Assembly: GCF_020379485.1 (NCBI RefSeq)
Contig: NC_063447.1
Span: forward strand, 62,547,452-62,611,451
DNA from: Brassica napus
Lineage: Eukaryota > Streptophyta > Magnoliopsida > Brassicales > Brassicaceae
DNA: 64,000 bases
Direction: 5' to 3'
Below are positions 47,222 through 58,629 of this stretch, in pieces. Within the stretch, counting starts at the first letter, position 1. Each line of letters starts with the position of its first letter. The notes below the pieces were generated by a model that saw only the letters and a program-made list of their open reading frames with translations, had not been told where the DNA came from and searched no databases. The position numbers and the translations under genes are program-made.

Positions 47222-48109
47222 ATGGGAAGAGGAAGAAGTTCTTCGTCGTCTTCTTCTATAGAGAGTACCAGTAAGAGCAACCCATACGGTGGCTCTTCAA
47301 ATACTCGAAACCTAAGCACGGACCTAAGGCTCGGACTCAGCTTCGGGGCATCCTCAGGGACGCAATATTTCAACGGTGGTTATGGGTATTCTGTTGTAGA
47401 TCCGTCGGCAGATTATACGGTTGCGGTGGCGGAGGAGGAGGAAGAAGAGAACGAGTGTAACAGCGTAGGGAGCTTCTACGTGAAAGTGAACATGGAGGGA
47501 GTTCCAATTGGGAGAAAGATCGATCTCATGTCTCTTAATGGCTACCATGAGCTAATCAGAACCCTAGATTTCATGTTCAACGCATCCATTCTCTGTAAGT
47601 ATATGTATAAATATATAGAATAGATGTTGATATATCTAATGTTTTCTAATTATTCACTAGTTTTTTTCTTTCTTTTAAGTCGTTTTGAAACGTTTCCCCA
47701 TAAGAAATAGATTGATTCCCCATATATAAGAAATAGATTGATAAATTAACAGAACTAAAAATACTTGCGCCTATTGCTATTTAATAGGTTTTTTGTTTGT
47801 TTGCCAAAGTTATTATCTCATCATAGGTTAAAGTTTATGATGAAACTGATTGTAATAACAGGGGCTGACGATGAAGAGATGTGCGGCCAGAAGAGTCATG
47901 TGCTAACATACGCGGACAAGGAAGGTGACTGGATGATGGTTGGTGATGTTCCGTGGGAGTACGTATTCTTGTTCCTCCATTGATATCATTATTTCCTTAT
48001 TTAGAACGTTCTGTAGAAATTAAATATTTGTACATTTGGGGTTTTGTTTTGTAGAATGTTTTTATCGACCGTCAGAAGACTGAAGATTTCAAGAGCTTAC
48101 CACTACTGA
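47222..48109 (+). CDS. IAA20: non-canonical Aux/IAA protein, IAA20-like
   Basis: Three exons, 47222-47594, 47862-47958 and 48055-48109, encode 174 aa. Domain I is present as TDLRLGLSF, an LxLxL-type repression motif that recruits TOPLESS. The PB1 domain III/IV follows ([38 protein letters not shown]). The domain II degron (GWPPV-type) bound by TIR1/AFB is absent: the region between is acidic ([11 protein letters not shown]). Such proteins are long-lived and repress auxin response genes even when auxin is present. Position before ABCB4 matches At2g46990; the close paralogue IAA30 is the main alternative. Splice sites are all GT-AG and the frame is intact. Confidence 0.9.
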
Positions 48110-48610
48110 TGTTCAAGTCTACTTGTGTGTTTATTAAAAGTAATGCCAAGAAAAAAGGTTTTGTCATATGTAAATCCATCGTCAGTTATTTATTAAAAAA
48201 ATTCGTTTTTCGTTTACGATGATAGTACATACATTGTGAACTCACTCTGATTATTCTCCTCGGTAATACCCAAAAAGGAAAAGAATACAAGAAAATCGAA
48301 AAAAAAACAAATAGCTGCGAAACAAACCAATCTTGGGTCGACATATTCTTTCCGCGGGCCGAACAGTTACACCATTGGTCACCGAATTTAATATTTGGTT
48401 TAACTGTTTCACGTGATATGAAGTTCAATTTTCATTAGATAATTGCCAAGAACGTCGGCCAATAAATTCAGCTAATCTAATAACCTATACACGATCGGTG
48501 AGAGTGGATCATAAGTTGTATTCACCACTTAATTAAGAAGATTACTAATCGATGATCAACGACGAACCAGCTCGGATCCGCCTCTTTGTTTCTACCCAAT
48601 AGCTCAAATA
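48110..48610. other. IAA20 3' region
   Basis: Non-coding, AT-rich. No feature recognised before the hAT element. Confidence 0.5.
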
Positions 48611-48618
48611 GTCAAACT

Positions 48619-49359
48619 TAGTCATGGGCATAAAATTCGGAACCCGAAATCCGAACCGAACCCGAACTGAAAAACCCGATCCGTTATCTGACCCGAAACG
48701 TAAAAATACCCGAACGGGTCTTGTATGGTGGTATAAAAAATATCCGAACCCGAAATGTTATTAACCGAACCCGAACGGGTAACCCGAAAAAATCCAAAAT
48801 TAATAGTCAATATAAATATTTTGAAATATATATAAGTATTCCAATTATTAAATTCAATATTTGTGGTAATATTATATATAATAATAAATATTAAAATTCT
48901 AATAAATGCTTTAAGTACACAATTAGTTATAAATAAGTATTTTATAATTTGCTCATTGAAATAAAAAGTCTACTCTCTATAAGGCAATACATATTGTTTA
49001 CAAATGATGTTTGTTTTCATGCTTGATTTAACATTTTATTGTTATTTTATCAATTTTATATGTGATAGATTAATTTTTATTTAATTTAGATGTTTTTCTT
49101 TATGTTTTACTTCAAAAATTTTGTTTTTTACTTTGGTTATATCAGAGTCGAACCGATATAACCCGAATCCGTACGATATATGATTACTTTATGGGTTTTA
49201 TGATGCAATACAATTTTGAACCGAACCCGAAGTGTTATTATTTGAACCCGACAAGTACTAATAAAATTTTAGTACGGGACCTAGAAGCGTAAACCCGAAA
49301 ATTCGAAAACCTGAAAAACCCGACCCGAATGCCAACGGGTACCCGAGCACCCATGCCTA
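48619..49359. mobile_element. non-autonomous hAT element with CCCGAA repeats
   Basis: 741 bp flanked by a perfect 8-bp duplication GTCAAACT (48611-48618 and 49360-49367), diagnostic of hAT elements. Terminal inverted repeats are TAGTCATGGGCA at the left and TAGGCATGGGTG reading in from the right. Both ends are filled with degenerate AACCCGAA/CCGAACCC words (about 48640-48800 and 49150-49345), and the middle is A/T-rich. No transposase frame. The perfect duplication suggests a fairly recent insertion. Confidence 0.9.
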
Positions 49360-49367
49360 GTCAAACT

Positions 49368-50563
49368 CATCCATCGCCTAATCAATGATAAGTTATCATG
49401 AATCAAGCTTTGATTCTTCATCAAAATTCAGCTTTGATTACTTTGTAGATTTAATTATGGCGTCCAGTCAGGGTTTCTAGAGTTATTTTGGTTAATCAGT
49501 TTTGTTTTACACGTGCATCACTAAAATCATACACGTGAAGTGACGTTGTTTCAACGACTTTAGTGTTAGATTGGCCAAAGTTATTATGAAGCCTATAAAC
49601 AATGAGCAAATTTAAGATTTCGGAGGCTATAAATATTTTTTAAGAACTCTAATAAATTTGCTACACATAATTTAGAGGCATCTACTTATATATAACTTCC
49701 AAAGTTTTTTAGAAACTAATACATATGTTTTATAGGATTGTGCCTAGATCCAGCATGCATATAACATAGTCCATTGTGATTTACGTACTTATATGGCCAA
49801 TTTACATATTAGGCTAAGATTTTTAAGGTTTTAGATTGAGTTTGAGTTATTTAGATTAAAATATATTTGTCCAAAATATATTTATTATAATTAAATTTTT
49901 TTATATAGTTAAAAAAAATTAATCGGTTATATGAATCTTGTGGATCATAAAATACTTTGACTAAGTATACTTAAATATAGCTTTATTTGGATTGTGAAGA
50001 GGGATCAATATAATTTGATAACAAGATTAGATTTTTGGATTTTTTTAATAAGATTTTGGTTTAGTTTTGGATAAGTGTTTTATATAAAGAACCAATATAA
50101 GAAAACCAAATTTCAAGTTCAGTCATATTAAACTAGTATGCTCCAAGCAAGCCATTGAACAGGTTACAAGAGAATACGCCCACGCTGATATAGATTTTAT
50201 AATGCCTTGCTTTAACAAAGAGGATCCTCCAAGGCGATTTCTATTTGCATAAATGCATTGTTTGATGGCACATAGAATTCTTCAGTCCTGTTAATTTGAG
50301 AAATACTAGGGAAAGTTTCATGTTATACATATACATTCTTTTCACATGTTTAGCTAATTAGTGACTCCAGCATGTTTTCTTGAATCCAACATGATAGGAT
50401 TTTTTTGTGTAGTCATTCAGTCTCAAATTGTATATATATCTACACTGTCGTTGATACACACCACAAAAAAAAATAAAAGATAAAAGATTCACCAGTCATC
50501 ATATATAACAAAGCATAAGAGACCAAAAATAAAATAAAAATTAGGGAACATAAAGATATTTTT
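49368..50563. other. intergenic region between the hAT element and ABCB4
   Basis: AT-rich; probably includes the ABCB4 3' UTR at its right end. No other feature recognised. Confidence 0.5.
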
Positions 50564-53500
50564 TTAAGAAGCTGCACTCAGATGAAGCTGCACTAACGAA
50601 GCATAAACTCCGTCCTTGATATTAATCAAACTCTCGTGCTTCCCTTTCTCCACGATAACTCCGTTCTTAACGACCGCAATTACATCAGCGTTCTTAATCG
50701 TTGATAACCGATGAGCCACCACAATTGTAGTCCGGTTAACCATAACCCGATCAAGCGCATCTTGAACCACACGTTCAGACTCAGCATCCAGAGCACTCGT
50801 TGCTTCATCAAGAAGCAACACTTTGGGATCCTTGACGATGGCTCTCGCTATGGCCACTCGTTGCTTTTGCCCACCCGATAACTGGATCCCTCTTTCTCCC
50901 ACCATCGTGTCGTAACCCTAAATAAGTAAACCAATATTAGGTTATTTTTTTGACCTAATTCCTTGGGACACAAGAAACCTTAAAGCTTTAGTTATTATTA
51001 CCTGTTGTAGACCACTGATGAATCCATGGGCGTTTGATAGTTCAGCTGCAGATACTATTTCAGATTCACTCGCGTCTCCACCTTTTCCGTAAGCAATGTT
51101 GGCTCTGATTGTTTCGTTAAACAGAATCGGTTCTTGGCTCACAAGTCCAGTTTGTTGTCTTAGCCATTTTAGTCGCAAGCTCTTGATCTCTACACCGTCG
51201 AGAGTGATCTCACCTGAATCTGGATCGTAAAACCTCTGTAGCAAAGCGATCACCGTTGATTTCCCGCTCCCGCTTTCTCCAACCAAAGCAACTGTCTGAA
51301 AAGAAAAAAAAAATAGAGTTAAGGTTATGTCTTTGATTATTAAATAATGCACTAGTCACTAACCTTTCCAGCTCGAATACTTAGACAAAGATCTTGGAAG
51401 ATTTGAACATCTGGTCTTGCTGGATATTTGAAACTGACATGACGAAGCTCAATGTCTCCTTTAACATTATCCAACACTCTTCCAGACTCCACACTTGGGT
51501 CAATCTTGGACTCTCTATCTATAATAGCGAAAATCGAAGCAGCAGCTATATCAGCTTTGCTTGAATCAGGAGACAATGAGCTAGATTGAGATATCGCCAT
51601 AGCAGCCATTGTCAAAGCAAAGAAAACCTGTAAAAAAAAAAAACATGATAAGAATCAAGAAAACGCTAACATATAAATAGTCTAACCGTTTGTGTTTTTA
51701 TTTATGTATGTATATACCCTGAAAACAGAATCGAAGGTTGTTTTGCCATCATCAACCAGCCGTGCTCCCACGTAGAAACTGCAAGCGTAGGAAGCAAAGA
51801 GGACAAAGAAAGAAAAGCCAAAACCAATACCACTGACAATGCCTTGGCGTATCCCTGTCTTCATAGGACCTTCACATTTCTTCGTGTACATGTTCATCAC
51901 TTTCTCTTCTGCGCAGAACGAAGCAACCGTTCTTATGCTCCCAACCGCGTCATTCGCCACCTGACTAGCTTCCCCATACATTTTCTGCCAATGATTACAC
52001 AAATGAGATATAGTTTTTGTTAAAATTCGAAAATTTATGGTGAGCTTCCAACTTAAAACTAATTGTCTATGAGTTGATTGAATATATATATATATATATT
52101 TATATATTAGTTAATTATTTTTTCCAACTACCGATGAAGATTAACTAGTTTTTACCTTTGCATCGGCGCTGAAACCTTGCATGAACTTCATGTAAAGAAA
52201 CCCATTGAGTGCAATAAGAGGAAGCATGGCAAGGACGACGAAAGCCAACTGCCAACAGGCCAAGAAGGCAATGATCAAACCAGCCAATATCGACGAAAGA
52301 TTCTGAACCATCTGTGCCAAAGCATCTCCCACTAGACCACGTATCGCCGCTGCGTCTGCCGATAGCCTTGCTCCAATGGTTCCACTAGAATTCTCAGACT
52401 CATCGAACCATCCAACTTCCATGTGAACCACTTTCTCAAAACACATGCTTCTTATCCTCTTCACCAGTTTACATCCAGCTATAGCGAAGAAGAAGGTTTG
52501 CGCTGGGTACGCTATGATTGAGGCGAAACCAAGAACCATGAAGATAATGGCCCAGAAGCTTGTGTCCTCTTTAAGCTCCTTAGGCGGTTTGAAGAAAGCT
52601 TTGATGACGCTTGCGATTAGTATACCGAATAAAGGAAGTATAACTCCGTTAGCTGCTGCTGATATTGCACCGAGTATGAGAACAGGAATCTCTGGTTTGT
52701 TTAGAGCTGCGACTCTCCGGATTGAGACTTTCTTTGGTTTGGTCTTAGCTTCTGTAGTACCCTCTTGAGCGACGTCGTTTCCTTCAATACCTGCTGGGAA
52801 GCCAAACATGTTGAAAGAGTGGCGGCTGCTGTTTCCTCTGGATGATCCTCCTTTGCTTAGTGACCTTCCTAGAGATGATTTTCTCAAACTAGAATGTTTG
52901 AATGATTCTATAGATGACAGCTTTTGCTCGTCTGTTGGATTCTCTTCAGACTTCTTCTCTTCTTGAAGACGTATGAGCTGAGAGTAAGCTCCTTCCGGGT
53001 CCTTGAGCAGCTCCGTGTGAGAGCCTTTCTCCACGATCTTCCCTTGGTGAATCACAGCGATCATATCCGCGTTTCGCACCGTGCTTAACCGGTGAGCAAC
53101 AACAACCGTAGTCCGGTTAACCATGATTCTGTCAAGCGCTTCTTGAACCACCCTCTCTGATTCCGCGTCAAGCGCGCTTGTTGCTTCGTCCAAAAGCAAG
53201 ATTCTCGGATCTTTTAGAATGGCTCTGGCTACAGCGATCCTCTGTTTCTGCCCTCCTGAAAGCTGAGTGCCGTGCTCTCCAACCATTGTATCTAAACCCT
53301 GAGGAAGCTTATCAACAAACTTGGAAGCGTTTGCAAGCTCTGCAGCTGCTTTGATCTCTTCGAGTGTCGCGTCTTCTTTACCGTAGGCAATGTTGTCCTT
53401 GATGCTTGAAGTAAAGAGAACCGGTTCTTGACTCACAAGTCCAATCTTGCTTCTGATCCATTTGAGCTGGAACTCTTTTAGGTTAACACCATCTATGAGA

Positions 53501-55314
53501 ACTTCACCGGCTTGCGGATCGTAGAACCTCTCTATTAGACTCACAACGGTAGACTTCCCACTCCCGCTCTGTCCAACTAAAGCCACGGTTGTACCACTCG
53601 AGATAAACAGCGAAAAACCGCGAAAAATCTGCTCATCGGGCCTTGCGGGGTAAGTGAAGTAGACATCCTTAAGCTCAATGTCTCCTTTGATGTCATCCAT
53701 CACTTTACCATTTGTACTATAGGAATCAATGTCAGGTCTTCTCTCTATTGTCTCAAACATCTTGTAAGCCGCGGCTTGTCCAGCTGCGAAGGCGCTTAAG
53801 CAAGGAGATGCTTGACCTAACGACCTAATAAAGGAACAAAAACAAGTCTTAGATTGGGTTGCAAGAAACTTAAAACAACACAAAAAAGATGAGAGGTTCT
53901 TACATGGATCCAGTTAAAACAGAGATGATGATGTTGAGGACTTGTCCTCCTGTGTATCCTTTATCAAGAATCAACTTTCCTCCATACCAAACTGCTAAAG
54001 CGTAGCTACAAAAGATTACAAGAAAGAGTGTTCCAAGTCCTAATCCAGTTGAACCACCTTCAATCACTCCTGCTTTATAAGCAGTGAGAAGATGTTTATT
54101 GTAGTTGCTTATGGCTTGTTTCTCTCCAGTAAACGATGCAACCTGATTAATTATATTAAAAAATTATTGGGAGATCAAGAAGATCAACCGTATCAAGATT
54201 ATGGAAAGTATGAAGATCGAATAATTTTTATCGGTTTTTTCTGGCTAAGCAAATGTGTATAGAGTAAGCATATTTACCGTTCTTATGGAACCAATTGTTT
54301 GCTCAACTACAACCGCAGCGTTGGCATAAGCGGTTTGTCCACGAGAAGCTGTCTTAGCAATGACAATAGCCAGACCCGCACCGGCCATTACAAGAAGAGG
54401 GATTGAAGATAACATGACTAGTGTTAGCAGCCATCCTTTCAAGAAAGCTATCACAAAGCCTCCAACAAATGTTGATAGAAGTTGTATAGCTTTCCCCACC
54501 TGTCCAAAACGTCATTCTTTTGTTCAAAAATCTAGAAAACCAAAAGAATCTTGAAACTTTGAAATGTTATATGTTTGACTAATATGAGTACCTTTTCTCC
54601 CATAGCATCTTGGATTAGCACAGTGTCACCGGACATTCTTCCAACGACTTCACCGGTGTTTGTATCGACATCGAAAAAGGCTATATCTTGTCTTAATATT
54701 GTCTTTAGATACATACTCCTTATTCTTGCTGCTTGTCTCTCTCCAGATATCATCCAACCAGACAACTCTGAACATTTAAAGACATCAAGAACGTTAAAAA
54801 CTCTGTTCTACTTAAGATGTGTTAATTAAATCTTTGACAGATCCAAGAACTTACGGAGAAAAGCAGCCGCAAAAGTACCGATTCCAAGCCATACAAACTT
54901 GAGAGCTACCTGTGAGTGAGATTAATAGACTGTTATTAGCACAAGTCAAATCTTGAAAGCGGTCCTTATTAAGACACAAAAACATCATTTGGTTTTTACT
55001 TTGGAAACTTTGTCGGACACATTTGAATCGTTCTGATTCTGGCCAAAGGCATCTATAAGATCTCCGAACAGTACGGTCATAATAGGGAAGCCGAGACCGT
55101 TTCCGATAGATCCAAGCGTCCCGAGGATCATCAAGAGGATATCAAAGGAATCTGCAAAGGCAAATAGCTTGTAAAATGGCACCGTTTTGGTTTTCTCATG
55201 TTCTTCCTTCTTCTCTGTTTTCTTCACTTCTTTGTCTTCTTCTCTGCTTCTTCTGGTCTCAGAAACGTCTTCTACTATATTTCCATCTCCGTTTAAGCCG
55301 CTCTCTGCAGCCAT
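50564..55314 (-). CDS. ABCB4: ABC transporter subfamily B, auxin transporter ABCB4/PGP4
   Basis: A multi-exon minus-strand gene starting [12 protein letters not shown] (ATG at 55314) and ending LHLSAAS (stop at 50564). It has a full TM-NBD-TM-NBD layout of about 1280 aa, the usual length. NBD1 has Walker [10 protein letters not shown], signature LSGGQKQR, Walker [13 protein letters not shown] and H-loop [11 protein letters not shown]2 has [29 protein letters not shown] and VVAHRLST. A Ser-rich linker ([19 protein letters not shown]) joins the halves. It is a plasma-membrane auxin carrier, in Arabidopsis mainly in root epidermis and hairs. A GT-AG intron in the 5' UTR is likely (about 55342-55731). 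No frameshift was seen; all nucleotide-binding motifs are intact. IAA20 next door fits At2g46990-At2g47000 order. Confidence 0.95.
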
Positions 55315-56286
55315 TAGACTTTCCACAGTGCCCTTATGATCCTAAGCGTTTAAAAAAGAGAGGAGAGACATAATAGTAAGTTTCCAAATCTATGAGTTGA
55401 GATCTTTAAGAGAGAGTAGTATCTAAATGGGGAACATAAAGGTCAGACCAAGAAGGAAACAAAAAAAAAAACATAAAGGAAACAAAACAAAGGCTTTCAC
55501 AATCGATACTTCACCAAACATAAGAAGACCCTAAAGATCTGCCTTTCTTGTTCTATTCAAGAACATCTGACAAAATGATGAAACCTGAAGCAAAAGATCT
55601 GTCCTGTCAATTACAACAAGGCTTCACAGAAGCTTCGGTCCAGACAGAATACAGAACTATATAGTAGAGGTTATACACATGTATATGTAAAGCAGAGAAT
55701 ATTTGTACATGTATATGTAGATATATACCTTGAAGAGGATCAAGGAGAAGCTGAAAAGGGAAAAGGTGTTTAGCGACTCTCTTGGTGTCTGCCGTATAAG
55801 CTGTTGAATTAATGTGCAGAGATCTCTATGCTTATATATTATTTTTTATATGAAATATATAATATGAGGTTTGTAAAAGACTCGTGTGAGTTTATATATG
55901 CTCTGTTTATTTCTTGATGAACAAGCCGTTACTTTCTCAAGAAAGAGAAAATTAATGGATGTCAAACAAATAACAATTAGAAATTCATGAAAATTAATAA
56001 ATATGGTCTTATGGATCTAATATTATACTCTTTGATTTTGTTTAACTTCTTGAGAGAATTCGTAAGATATTTTGTTCTTGACCTAATTTTAAATGATTTT
56101 CTCTGCCCATTCTTGTCTGATAATGCTGACCAGATCATTGATTAAAAGAATACATTAAAAATGGATATATGCAAGTAGTAGTAGTAATCTAGCTGTTTTG
56201 TTCAACTACAACTCTATTATTTAACACAGGTTTTCAAACGCAGGACATGTTAATATTTTATTATCCAGTAGCATTGATTACTCCGT

Positions 56287-56332
56287 AAAACTGATCTCTT
56301 TTTTTTTTTTTTTTTATCAAAAACTGATCTCT
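56287..56332 (-). mobile_element. ultra-short poly(A) retro-insertion
   Basis: AAAACTGATCTCT occurs at about 56287-56299 and again at about 56320-56332, separated by a T run and ATCAA. This is a target-site duplication around little more than a reversed poly(A) tail. Confidence 0.6.
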
Positions 56333-56507
56333 AAAATCTGTTCAGCTATGCTTTTAGCAGCCTGCATGTGTCCTCCGAATTCATTTTTTTGTCTGTGCAT
56401 ATATGTATGATTAAAGCAGTAACCAGAGACAGAATCACTAGTTTCACTGCGAATACTTTTTGTTTTACTCTCTCACCAGCTACAAATTAGAAACATGATA
56501 TTAATAG

Positions 56508-56546
<39 letters not shown>

Positions 56547-56664
56547 CTGTATACCACAAATAAATCAATACCAAAAACCGTTGAATGATTGTAATTTTCT
56601 TCCATCTGTTTTAGTTGACTTTCTTGCTTTCATTAGCTGTGACTATGACAAGTGCAAAAATATC

Positions 56665-56716
56665 ATTTCTTAGTAAGGTTTTTTTTTTTTGGTAAAATAT
56701 TTCTTAGTAAGGTTTG
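56665..56716 (-). mobile_element. ultra-short poly(A) retro-insertion
   Basis: ATTTCTTAGTAAGGTTT occurs at about 56665-56681 and again at about 56699-56715, separated by a T run and GGTAAAAT. The 17-bp perfect duplication marks a retro-insertion truncated almost to its tail. Confidence 0.65.
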
Positions 56717-57438
56717 TAATCATAATTGCGTTTTTGACGACGGATGTGAAGTATGTGCACATAATTATACGTTATACTGTATTAGATAGTACAACTAACC
56801 TGTCTTAAAGAAAGCAATCGCGTTCGCCAAATCTTTGCGTTGACATGTTAGCTGGGGAAGCACGTGAATCTGGTTTGCTTTATGAGCAAGAAACAAGTCA
56901 GAGTAAGGGAGCCAGGGATGGTGGAATCGTCTCCCATTGCTTCGTTTGCATTTCTTTTCAGAATCAATGAATCTGAACAGAGCCTGACATCATTCATGAC
57001 GTAAATGCTCTTTCTATTTTTATCTCTTTCCCACGTATATGCTACTAACTACTTTTCTCTTTCTTAATAAAGAAGAAAAATTACTACTACTTGCAATATT
57101 ATTACAAACAGTGATGCTACAATTAAATACATGCCATTCTATATCATGTGAGGAGCTTCTAAGACACATCGATGATTTTTTTAATCATATTTAGTTTAAT
57201 CTGAATTATGAACTGTACAATAATAAACCACAGTTCAAAAATATGGGCTTAGCAGATTATTATTTTCTCTATTTTTCATGAACAAATGTAGAAACTATTA
57301 ATGTTTACAAATTACAATATACACGATTGAATATTTTCACTTTTCAAATATTTAATTAATTTGAAGTAATAATTGCATTTAAATTAATAAATATACACTA
57401 TAACAGTATTATTTCTATATGAAACTAAAGGAGACTAA

Positions 57439-57664
57439 CCAAGTTGCTTTGGTCTAGTGGTATAGGAGCTCCAGTTGGAGTGCCCGCCCCTGGGTTCGAG
57501 CCTTGGCCACTGCGAAATTTACATGTGGGCTGCAGCACCCGAGACCGAAGACCGTTACACGGTGAGCCACATGGTGATGCCCTGGCAGCGTCCTTGCTCA
57601 CTTCGGTCTCTAGTCTGGACCACCTCGGTGGGGCCAGAATACTCGGTTAGCAAAAAAAAAAAAA
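57439..57664 (+). mobile_element. full-length tRNA-derived SINE
   Basis: It starts CCAAGTTGC and contains a Pol III A-box-like TTGGTCTAGTGGTATAGG and B box GGGTTCGAGCC near the 5' end. A tRNA-unrelated body follows and it ends in GGTTAGC plus poly(A). A 16-bp perfect duplication AACTAAAGGAGACTAA lies immediately on both sides (57423-57438 and 57665-57680). The intact promoter boxes and perfect duplication mean a recent insertion. A truncated relative lies at 42757-42884. Confidence 0.95.
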
Positions 57665-57680
57665 AACTAAAGGAGACTAA

Positions 57681-58629
57681 TATACTAATGATGATATTCA
57701 CTAAGCACTTTGATTATTTTTGTGGCAAGTCCAGCTAGAAATTGACATGTTTTGTTCAGGCTTATACCTTTTCCCCGACAAAAAAAAATACAGCCATCTT
57801 ATTCCCACTAAACTTTCGGTGAATCATCACATTCACATATGTCAAATAGCCACCCAAACTCTTCCTCGCCAACCTGTTTCACACTATACATAAATTCTCG
57901 ACGTAATCATAGTTAATTCTTGATCCGGTCCGAGAACCCAAGTCCATACCCTGAGTTTGCAACTTTTACATGTTACTAGCACAATTACGAAGCCATTACC
58001 GTTGGGCTTGATAATCTACGATAATGAAAAAAAAAAAATTGAAAATATTATGCTTTTTTTTGCTGGATACTACTCTAATAGTGAAAATGTGCAATCGATA
58101 ACAGTGTGACTGACTGAGTGTATTCAGTATTGACAAGCCAAAACACCGGTTATTTTCGGTTCAACTGAATCTGTATTTCATAAGCTATACGGCCTACTGT
58201 GTTTCAGACATGAAACCAAAATAATAAATTATAAAAAGAATAGTTTTCATTCAGTAAATGGAAAATGTAGAATTGTTTAATTTTTGTTATTTAGAATCCA
58301 ATGAAATTATACATTCCAGATAAATTTATTCCAGTTGCAATTTTGGTAAACTAAGATATTTCCAAGAACAAGAAAATGTATAAATTAGACAATTATATAT
58401 TTTTAAAAGTTATTAGACATAGATACAACACAGTAGATAAATTTCATACTTTTCAAATATGAAATTAAAAGTTAAACAATATAATTTTTTCCTCATCTTA
58501 CATACGTGAGACAAACAAAAAGTGAATCTTACAACTTCATCCCCGCGCATATTTATCCTACCGAAAGTGAAGGTTGTACTTTTCACCTTTTACATGGACA
58601 CGTACTAGTCTTTTTCAATTTTATATGAT
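57681..58629. other. intergenic region 3' of the PME gene
   Basis: AT-rich, no recognised gene. The right end presumably includes the PME 3' UTR. Confidence 0.5.

Larger units (their letters stand above)
55830..57420. other. ABCB4 upstream intergenic region
   Basis: AT-rich; holds an (AT)n microsatellite at about 56508-56539 and two minute poly(T) retro-insertions (56287-56332, 56665-56716). The release-factor gene expected here from Arabidopsis order was not found. Confidence 0.5.

Noticed and set aside
56508..56539. (AT)n run as a functional element
   Set aside because: An ordinary microsatellite; nothing in the sequence suggests more.
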